From contig WLEN01000027.1 of assembly GCA_009704225.1 (NCBI GenBank), positions 1 to 7,954 on the forward strand: DNA of 7,954 nt, written 5' to 3'. The notes below the pieces were generated by a model. That model searched no databases. It saw only the letters and a program-made list of their open reading frames with translations, and was not told the DNA's origin. How positions within the stretch are numbered: position 1 is the stretch's first letter; every line of letters begins with the position of its first letter. The DNA comes from Actinomycetota bacterium. Its GTDB lineage: Bacteria > Actinomycetota > Actinomycetes > Actinomycetales > Microbacteriaceae. Below, one piece after another: positions 1 to 5,840 of this stretch. Both the position numbers and the translations under genes were made by a program.

Positions 1-725
1 GCGACGACGAGCGCGGGCAACATGTCGGCAACGGACACGGCTCGAAGGTTCAACAATCGGAGCCCGACACCCAGCAGCAAGACACCGCCAGTTGCCGTAA
101 GGGTGGCGATGGATGCTCCGGGTAAGACAGAGCCGAGGGCGAAGGCTGCGAGCGTCAAAACGCCCTGCCAGATTCCGACGGGAAGGGCCGCGAAAGCGAC
201 TCCCCACCCGAGAGAGGCAGCGAAGGCGATTGATGCGAATCCGTCGAGGATGGATTTGAGCACGAGTTGGTCGATGCCCAACCCCATCCCGTCACTGAAG
301 GCGCCGAGAATTGCCAGAGGTCCGATTGCAAAAATGAGTGAGGCGTCGACGAAACCCTGGATGAATCGATCGCGGGCGGAATTTGCTGCGCCACCCGATT
401 TCGCAGCGACTTTGGCGTGCAAGAACGATCCGAAGGTCTCGAGTCGGGCTTCGATTCCGACGAGGGAACCGATGATGCTTCCAATGAGGAGAGCGCCGAC
501 GATGATGAGGAAAGGTGCCGCTGGACCCACTGCGGCAACTAGTTCGGCATCGCCAAGCGCGGCGAGATTCAGTCCGCCCATGACCAGGGTGATGAGGCCA
601 AGCGCATCGGTGACGACGCGGTTAGTGCGTTCAGGCAATTTTGACCCAATAGCCACGCCGATCGTGGATCCCGCCACAATTGTCCCGATGTTGATGAGTG
701 TGCCGAGTCCGATCATGTCTCTCAT
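1..725 (-). CDS. DUF554 family integral membrane protein (3' end outside window)
   Basis: The minus-strand frame is open from about 785 to the window edge and gives a strongly hydrophobic protein, at least 241 residues from the start chosen here. It matches the DUF554 family (relatives YqgA and YdfK): an N-terminal GLGTLINIGTIVAG segment (residues 6-19), RTNRVVTDALGLITLVMGG near 33-51, a central segment with IGPLAILGAFSDG (134-146), DQLVLKSILDGFASIAFA (152-169), and TATGGVLLLGVGLRLL (210-225). About six or seven membrane segments are apparent, so it should sit in the cytoplasmic membrane. The molecular function of the family is not established to my knowledge. Start choice: family members usually begin a few residues before GLGTLIN, which favours ATG at 725 or 716. 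In-frame ATGs at 749 and 785 are possible; the one at 785 has AGGG 3 nt upstream but would leave only 36 bp for two divergent promoters. The gene is divergent from putA. Family assignment is firm; start and role are uncertain. Confidence 0.85.
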   Translation of the reverse strand, partial: MRDMIGLGTLINIGTIVAGSTIGVAIGSKLPERTNRVVTDALGLITLVMGGLNLAALGDAELVAAVGPAAPFLIIVGALLIGSIIGSLVGIEARLETFGSFLHAKVAAKSGGAANSARDRFIQGFVDASLIFAIGPLAILGAFSDGMGLGIDQLVLKSILDGFASIAFAASLGWGVAFAALPVGIWQGVLTLAAFALGSVLPGASIATLTATGGVLLLGVGLRLLNLRAVSVADMLPALVV

Positions 726-821
726 TATCCCGAACGGGGCAAACGCCATGTTCACGGCCACTGTCGAACTGTCGGAAAAACCCATTTTCCCTAAACGTTT
801 TTAAACGGCAAACTTGTAGGC
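726..821. promoter_or_regulatory. Divergent control region between the DUF554 gene and putA
   Basis: This 96-bp stretch separates two divergent genes and must hold the putA promoter. It contains two tandem 8-mers, CTGTCGAA and CTGTCGGA (761-776); a perfect inverted repeat GGAAAA-N5-TTTTCC (774-790); and a second one, CGTTT-TT-AAACG (796-807), inside an A/T-rich patch. These are seen directly. That they are operator sites is inference. I found no convincing -35/-10 pair for putA: TAAACG at 792-797 lies 17 nt downstream of CTGTCG (769-774) but is a poor match. If the DUF554 gene really started at 785, the first palindrome would cover its start codon. Confidence 0.45.
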
Positions 822-3800
822 ATGACAACAGTCGCACCTTCGAAAAATCTCGCTAACGACGCTATCGAATTGGTGCATCGATGGCTCACTGCGGCAGAAA
901 CGTACCCTGCCGGTGTCAGTGCGACCCGACTGGCTGGTGTGCTGAGGGACCCGGACGGTCTCGCGTTCACTGTCGGGTTCGTCGACGGCGTGGTTCGACC
1001 GGAAGATGTGCGCGTCGCCGCGCGCACGTTGCGCGAGATCGCGCCGAGAGTCCCCGCATTCTTGCCTTGGTTCATGCGCGTCACGGTTCGACTTGGCGGA
1101 GTTCTCGCACCGATTCTTCCGAGTGTCGTTATCCCGATTGCCCGAATCGTGTTGCGAAAAATGGTGGGCCACCTCATCGTCGACGCGACCCCTTCAAAAC
1201 TCGGTTTGGTCATTTCGAAACTGAAGAAGCCGGGTGTCCGACTCAACATCAACCTCTTGGGTGAGGCGGTGCTCGGTGAACGCGAAGCAGCGAAACGCTT
1301 GGAGGGAACGACCGCCCTCCTTCAACGCGACGATGTCGACTACGTGTCCATCAAGGTGTCGGCGACGGTTGCACCCCACTCGCCTTGGTCATACGACCAG
1401 AACGTCGCACACGTCGTCGAGCGCCTCCTCCCGCTCTACAAACTTGCGGCCAAGGGCAAGAATCCGACGTTCATCAATCTCGATATGGAAGAGTTCAAAG
1501 ACCTCGACATCACCATTGCGGTTTTCACCCAGATTTTGGACCGAACCGAATTTGCGAAACTCGAAGCCGGAATCGTGCTGCAGGCATATTTACCCGATGC
1601 CCTCGGCGCGATGATGCACCTGCAAAAGTGGTCGGCCGCACGTCGCGCCCGAGGTGGCGCGGCGATCAAGGTGCGCGTTGTCAAGGGTGCGAATTTGCCC
1701 ATGGAACGCGTCGAGTCGGCTGTGCACGATTGGCCACTCGCGACGTGGTCGACCAAGCAGGAGAGCGACACGAACTACAAGCGGGTGATCAACTACGCTC
1801 TCGAGCCCTCGCGGATTGGGAATGTGCGCATCGGTGTGGCCGGTCACAACCTGTTCGATATCGCCTATTCGTGGCTCCTCGCCCAGACGCGCGGAGTTCA
1901 TTCGGGAATCGAATTCGAAATGCTCCTGGGAATGGCGCCTGGTCAAGCCGAAGCGGTCAAGCGCGACGTCGGTGGGCTGCTGTTGTACACGCCCGTCGTT
2001 CACCCCGCCGAATTCGACGTCGCGATCGCATACCTGATTCGACGACTCGAGGAAGGCGCGAGCGGCGACAACTTCATGTCGGCTGTCTTCGAATTGTCAC
2101 ACAATGAGGCCCTTTTCGAGCGCGAAAAGAATCGCTTTCTCGCCTCACTCGAAGCCCTTGACACCAAAGTTCCCGCGTCGAACCGTGTCCAGGATCGCCG
2201 CACGAAACAAGCACCGATGCCAACGGATTCATTCCGCAACGCGGCCGATACCGACCCTGCCATCGCTGCGAACCGCGAATGGGGTGCTGCGATTATCGCG
2301 CGCATCGATAAATCGAAAGCCGGGGAAAAGACCGTCACGTCAAACCTCGTGAAGACCACGAAACAACTCGAAGGCGTTATCGCGCGGGCAACTACTAAAG
2401 GTGCAGCGTGGAGCAAACTTCCCGCTGTCAAGCGCGCGGCAATCCTGCACAAGGCGGGTGAAAAGCTCGAAGCACGACGTGCCGAATTGATGGAGGTCAT
2501 GGCGAGCGAAACGGGAAAGACGCTCGACCAATCCGACCCCGAAGTCACCGAGGCGATTGATTTCGCGCACTACTACGCGGAAAGCGCGAAGGTGCTCGAG
2601 TCGATGGACGGGGCGACGTTCACTCCCGCCAGGCTGACGGTCGTCGCACCGCCGTGGAACTTTCCCGTGGCGATTCCCGCGGGTTCAACCCTCGCCGCCC
2701 TCGCCGCCGGCTCTCCCGTGATCATTAAGCCCGCGACCCTTGCCCGCCGCAGCGGTGCGGTGATGGTCGAGGCGTTATGGGCCGCGGGTGTTCCACGCGA
2801 TGCATTGCAGTTGGTGACGTTCACTGACCGATCACTGGGTTCGAAGTTGGTGGCTGACCCACGCGTTGAGCGAGTCATTCTCACCGGAGGATACGAGACG
2901 GCGGAGGCCTTCCGGGAACTTCGTCACGACCTGCCGCTTCTCGCCGAAACGAGCGGCAAGAATGCGATCATCGTGACGCCGAGCGCTGACCTCGATCTTG
3001 CCGTCAAAGACATCATCTCTTCGGCGTTCGGTCACTCCGGGCAAAAGTGTTCCGCCGCGTCGCTCGTCATTCTGGTCGGATCGGTCGCGACTTCCGACCG
3101 TTTCCGAAACCAACTCGTTGACGGTGTTACGAGCCTGAAAGTCGGGTACCCGTCTGATCCAACCACCCAGATGGGACCAATCATCAGCCCGGCTGACGGG
3201 AAACTACTGTCCGCGTTGACGACACTTGGTCCCGGCGAATCGTGGCTGGTCGAACCAGCGAAACTGGATAAGTTCGGTCAGTTGTGGACTCCTGGCGTGC
3301 GCGACGGCGTCGCCGCGGGAAGCGAGTTTCACCTGACCGAGTACTTCGGGCCAATTCTGGGCATCATGACGGCACGATCGCTGGACGAGGCAATTGGGAT
3401 GGTGAACGCAATCGATTACGGACTCACCTCGGGACTGCACTCGCTGAATTCTGACGAGATCGAAAGATGGCTCGACAACGTTGACGGCGGAAACCTTTAC
3501 GCCAATCGAGGAACGACAGGCGCAATCGTGCAACGACAGCCGTTCGGTGGCTGGAAGAAATCTGCGGTTGGGGCGGGGGCGAAGGCCGGAGGACCGAACT
3601 ACTTGTTCGGGCTCGGTTCGTGGGCGGACGCCGAAACGCGCGCCCGCGGTGCGGACGTCACCGTCGATCGTGTTCAAGCGCTGCTCGCGGCGCTTCCCGA
3701 GTTTGACACCGTGACAGTGTCCGGTCGCGGTTGGCTGACGCGCGCCGCACGTTTCGATGAAGAAGCGTGGCACAACGAGTTTGGGAACGCTCGAGACGTC

Positions 3801-4283
3801 TCCAACGTCGGTGTTGAACGCAACGTTTTTCGCTATCGCCGATTCCCCGAATCCGTCATCGTTCGATTCTCGGACGGTGCGGAGCCCACCGAATTCTTGC
3901 GGGTGCTACTTGCGGCTTTCCGTGCGGGGAATACTCCTCTGGTTTCAGCTTCGGCGTGGCTCGAAAACAAAATCGTTCGATCGTTGGGAGAACTAGGCGT
4001 GTCCGTTGAAATCCAAACCGAACATGAATGGCAAGAGGCCCTCGGTCGACGCGAAGAGGAACTTTCGGGCCAGCGAATTCGGCTCGTCGGGGGGTCACCC
4101 GCGGCGATCACAATGGCGACGGGCGGGCGTCCCGACCTATCCATCTGGGCCGGACCAGCGGTGACTGCCGGTCGAATTGAGATGCTCCCGTTCCTTCGTG
4201 AACAGGCGGTCAGCATCACCGCACACCGATTCGGAACACCACATCATCTGACCGATGACATCAAACTGGGGCTTCTTCGCTAA
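822..4283 (+). CDS. putA: Bifunctional proline dehydrogenase / L-glutamate gamma-semialdehyde dehydrogenase PutA
   Basis: This enzyme oxidises proline to delta-1-pyrroline-5-carboxylate (FAD domain), then the derived glutamate semialdehyde to glutamate (NAD+ domain). Proline dehydrogenase motifs are LLGEA (145-149), SIKVSA (176-181, K178), LDMEE (220-224, D221), LQAYLPDA (253-260), RVVKGAN (285-291), EFEMLLG (364-370), Y389 and the substrate-binding RRxxE signature R407/R408/E411. The aldehyde dehydrogenase half shows PPWNFP (N613), IIKPA (K636), LAETSGKN (base E709), GQKCSA (catalytic C743), EYFGP (840-844) and GGNLYANRG followed by QPFGGWKKSAVG. Residues from about 940 to 1153 form a further C-terminal domain with ERNVFRYR (999-1006) and a closing REQAVSITAHRFG, resembling the extra ALDH-superfamily-like domain of long PutAs. 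There is no N-terminal ribbon-helix-helix domain, so this is not the self-repressing E. coli type. ATG 822 is the first possible start after an in-frame TAA at 792-794; no well-spaced Shine-Dalgarno precedes it (AGG is 1 nt away). All key residues are present. Confidence 0.97.
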   Translation: MTTVAPSKNLANDAIELVHRWLTAAETYPAGVSATRLAGVLRDPDGLAFTVGFVDGVVRPEDVRVAARTLREIAPRVPAFLPWFMRVTVRLGGVLAPILPSVVIPIARIVLRKMVGHLIVDATPSKLGLVISKLKKPGVRLNINLLGEAVLGEREAAKRLEGTTALLQRDDVDYVSIKVSATVAPHSPWSYDQNVAHVVERLLPLYKLAAKGKNPTFINLDMEEFKDLDITIAVFTQILDRTEFAKLEAGIVLQAYLPDALGAMMHLQKWSAARRARGGAAIKVRVVKGANLPMERVESAVHDWPLATWSTKQESDTNYKRVINYALEPSRIGNVRIGVAGHNLFDIAYSWLLAQTRGVHSGIEFEMLLGMAPGQAEAVKRDVGGLLLYTPVVHPAEFDVAIAYLIRRLEEGASGDNFMSAVFELSHNEALFEREKNRFLASLEALDTKVPASNRVQDRRTKQAPMPTDSFRNAADTDPAIAANREWGAAIIARIDKSKAGEKTVTSNLVKTTKQLEGVIARATTKGAAWSKLPAVKRAAILHKAGEKLEARRAELMEVMASETGKTLDQSDPEVTEAIDFAHYYAESAKVLESMDGATFTPARLTVVAPPWNFPVAIPAGSTLAALAAGSPVIIKPATLARRSGAVMVEALWAAGVPRDALQLVTFTDRSLGSKLVADPRVERVILTGGYETAEAFRELRHDLPLLAETSGKNAIIVTPSADLDLAVKDIISSAFGHSGQKCSAASLVILVGSVATSDRFRNQLVDGVTSLKVGYPSDPTTQMGPIISPADGKLLSALTTLGPGESWLVEPAKLDKFGQLWTPGVRDGVAAGSEFHLTEYFGPILGIMTARSLDEAIGMVNAIDYGLTSGLHSLNSDEIERWLDNVDGGNLYANRGTTGAIVQRQPFGGWKKSAVGAGAKAGGPNYLFGLGSWADAETRARGADVTVDRVQALLAALPEFDTVTVSGRGWLTRAARFDEEAWHNEFGNARDVSNVGVERNVFRYRRFPESVIVRFSDGAEPTEFLRVLLAAFRAGNTPLVSASAWLENKIVRSLGELGVSVEIQTEHEWQEALGRREEELSGQRIRLVGGSPAAITMATGGRPDLSIWAGPAVTAGRIEMLPFLREQAVSITAHRFGTPHHLTDDIKLGLLR

Positions 4284-4285
4284 TC

Positions 4286-4297
4286 CTGCTCGAGCAG
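4286..4297. repeat. 12-bp perfect palindrome in the putA/pucR convergent junction
   Basis: The only 22 bp between the two convergent stop codons contain CTGCTCGAGCAG, a perfect palindrome that could fold as a 4-bp stem with a TCGA loop on either strand. It is the only candidate transcription-stop element in the junction, but the stem is short and no T-tract follows in either direction, so a terminator role is weakly supported. Confidence 0.3.
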
Positions 4298-4305
4298 CCA
4301 GGGTG

Positions 4306-5727
4306 TTATTCCGCGAGCGTTTTCGGAGAAATCGTTTCCCATGCTTGATAGGCAATCCACAGTGACGAAAGGTCGGCAGACCGACCTATCTTGAGCCCCG
4401 TTTGTTCTTCGATTTTGCCCAACCGATACGACAGCGTTTGCTTGTGAATGAAAAGCTCATCGGCCGTTTCCTTCCATTTGCGGTCGTTCCGCAGGAAAGC
4501 GAATAATGTGTCGCGCAACATGATGGACCGCGCACTTTCGTCGGCAAGAGGCCCGAGCACTCCACGCACGATTTCCGTCGCTTCGCGGTGTGACCGCGTG
4601 AGTACGGACACAGTCGAGCCGTCGAACTCGGTCCACGTCCGATCGTTGTGTTGGGAAACTGATAACACTTTTCCCGCTTCGACGGCTGCCGCCCGAGTGT
4701 CAGCAAAATCCGTGAATACCGATGACACTCCGGCGTGTGCGGAAACGGTGGCAAGCAATTCGCGAACCGATTTGATTTCGCCACTCGGCACTAATGCGAG
4801 ATACGAGATTCGCCCCAGTCCAGCGATGATGGGGAGCTTGTTCACTGCAAGAACTCTGGCGATGGCGCGCCCATCGGCAACCGGAACCGATACGAGAACG
4901 AATCCGTCGGACGGCAAATGGGGTGCAAGGAATTCGTGCGTCTCAGGAAGTGTCACGCCGTTGAGCAATGAGAGCATCAAGCGGGCCGAGATCTCGGCGC
5001 GTCTGTCGGCGCTGTTGAGGATACGGTCAACGACGACTTCGAGAATCTTCATGAGGTGAATCAGAATGAAGCTGTCGAGGCTCTCTCCGGCGAACTCGGT
5101 GATAGTCAGCATCACCTTGTGCGCGCCGTGGAGGTCGTAGTCGTGGCGCGATTTGGTGATGTCGTTATCAGCCGATTCTGATCCAATGACGACGATTCCG
5201 GTCGCCACGTCGGTGACCCGAATTCCGATACTCAAGAGTTGTTCGAGTCGTCCAACCAGGGCGTTTCCGTCCTCATCCGCGTAGGCGGCGGTGTGGTACA
5301 GCTTGCTCAACGTCAAGACTTGCAGCGTTTGTTCGTGCGAGTTAGCCGCCGCAACATGGCGCGCGACGACCGCGTAGGGAACCTGTTCGGCCGCAAGTAG
5401 AACTGGGAAATTACATCGGTCCGCTGCGTCAAACATTTCGGGCGTGAGTGGTGGCGCGAGAGTGTGGTCACCGATCATAATTCCGGCGAGCCCGGCACCG
5501 TTCAGTCGTTCAATGAACGCCACCTGTTCGACGGCGTCGGCGGGCACACAGAGCCCCACGGTCATGAGAAGTTCGTGTGGACCGAGCCAATTCTCTGGGT
5601 TTGGCATTTCGCAACTGTGCGCCCACAACACCCGCCGGTCGCCGCCCTTTACCCCCGCGAGAAAATGCGAATCCAGACTTGCGGTGGCGACTATGTCGGC
5701 AATGGTCAAGCCACCTGTTAATTCCAT
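4306..5727 (-). CDS. PucR-family transcriptional regulator
   Basis: The 473-residue protein has the two-ended architecture of PucR regulators. Residues about 7-125 form the N-terminal PucR ligand-responsive domain, starting LTIADIV and containing GPHELLMTVGLCVP and AGIMIGD. Residues about 400-450 form the C-terminal helix-turn-helix (SIMLRDTLFAFLRNDRKWKETADELFIHKQTLSYRLGKIE), with the KQTLSYRL recognition-helix pattern. The middle part is poorly conserved, as usual. The family mostly activates nitrogen-compound catabolism: known members control purine use (PucR) and proline use (PutR) in B. subtilis, and GABA use in Corynebacterium (GabR). The gene runs tail-to-tail with putA and lies 113 bp behind the aldehyde dehydrogenase gene on the same strand, so its targets could be either. 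ATG 5727 is the first usable start after an in-frame TAG upstream (no ATG, GTG or TTG between) and has no usable Shine-Dalgarno, fitting leaderless translation. Family firm; ligand and targets unknown. Confidence 0.93.
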   Translation of the reverse strand: MELTGGLTIADIVATASLDSHFLAGVKGGDRRVLWAHSCEMPNPENWLGPHELLMTVGLCVPADAVEQVAFIERLNGAGLAGIMIGDHTLAPPLTPEMFDAADRCNFPVLLAAEQVPYAVVARHVAAANSHEQTLQVLTLSKLYHTAAYADEDGNALVGRLEQLLSIGIRVTDVATGIVVIGSESADNDITKSRHDYDLHGAHKVMLTITEFAGESLDSFILIHLMKILEVVVDRILNSADRRAEISARLMLSLLNGVTLPETHEFLAPHLPSDGFVLVSVPVADGRAIARVLAVNKLPIIAGLGRISYLALVPSGEIKSVRELLATVSAHAGVSSVFTDFADTRAAAVEAGKVLSVSQHNDRTWTEFDGSTVSVLTRSHREATEIVRGVLGPLADESARSIMLRDTLFAFLRNDRKWKETADELFIHKQTLSYRLGKIEEQTGLKIGRSADLSSLWIAYQAWETISPKTLAE

Positions 5728-5734
5728 AGACGTC

Positions 5735-5740
5735 AGTGTA
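5735..5740 (-). promoter_or_regulatory. Candidate -10 box of a leaderless promoter for the pucR-type gene
   Basis: On the minus strand TACACT (TANNNT type) ends exactly 7 nt before the start codon at 5727. A transcript starting at the usual distance from this box would begin at or next to the A of ATG. Leaderless mRNAs with this spacing are common in Actinobacteria. The nearest Shine-Dalgarno-like AGGACG lies 15 nt upstream of ATG, too far to act. The -35 region is weak (TCGGTT at 17-nt spacing), consistent with activator dependence. Inferred from sequence only. Confidence 0.5.
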
Positions 5741-5780
5741 GGCGTCCTGAACTATGAAACCGAGGGCATATTCATATCGT

Positions 5781-5809
5781 CACACGACGGATACTCCGTT
5801 GACCGTGTG
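5781..5809. promoter_or_regulatory. Compound dyad upstream of the pucR-type gene (operator or terminator)
   Basis: The plus strand reads CACACG, ACGGA, TAC, TCCGT, TGAC, CGTGTG. The inner 13 bp (5787-5799) are a perfect ACGGA-N3-TCCGT inverted repeat, and the outer CACACG (5781-5786) pairs with CGTGTG (5804-5809). As RNA it makes an 11-bp stem with a 4-nt bulge, beginning 31 nt after the aldehyde dehydrogenase stop codon, so it could end that transcript, although no U-tract follows. As DNA its centre is about 66 bp before the inferred pucR transcription start, a usual site for a regulator. The sequence cannot decide between the two. Confidence 0.45.
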
Positions 5810-5819
5810 CATTTATGCA
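5808..5819. repeat. Small inverted repeat TGCAT-TT-ATGCA
   Basis: A perfect 5-bp-arm inverted repeat with a TT spacer abuts the larger compound dyad. It has the same 5-2-5 geometry and TT spacer as CGTTT-TT-AAACG in front of putA, though the arms differ in sequence. Its centre lies about 20 bp (roughly two helical turns) from the centre of the ACGGA dyad. It may be part of an operator. Such short dyads also arise by chance. Confidence 0.25.
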
Positions 5820-5840
5820 AAACAAGCGACGCGAGCCCCT

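Noticed and set aside
22..804. Plus-strand 260-codon open frame opposite the DUF554 gene
   Set aside because: Its translation is Pro/Ser/Ala/Arg-rich without recognisable domains, while the opposite strand encodes a clear membrane protein family; it is a shadow frame.
815..821. TGTAGGC shared between the putA start (815-821) and the pucR upstream region (5737-5743)
   Set aside because: Seven shared bases are too few to claim a common regulatory site, and positions relative to the start codons differ.
1008..1027. GTGCGCG-N6-CGCGCAC dyad in putA
   Set aside because: Low-complexity CG-rich words make such dyads frequent, and the segment encodes ordinary PutA residues.
822..4283. Possibility that putA is trifunctional (DNA-binding) PutA
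   Set aside because: The N-terminus has no ribbon-helix-helix pattern and enters the actinobacterial proline dehydrogenase region directly.
4370..4387. Inverted repeat AGGTCGG-CAGA-CCGACCT near the 3' end of the pucR-type gene
   Set aside because: A few 7-bp-arm hairpins are expected by chance in about 8 kb, and it lies in coding sequence for a normal family segment.
4448..5059. Plus-strand 203-codon open frame inside the pucR-type gene
   Set aside because: Low-complexity Ser/Thr/Arg composition and full overlap with a well-supported regulator on the other strand.
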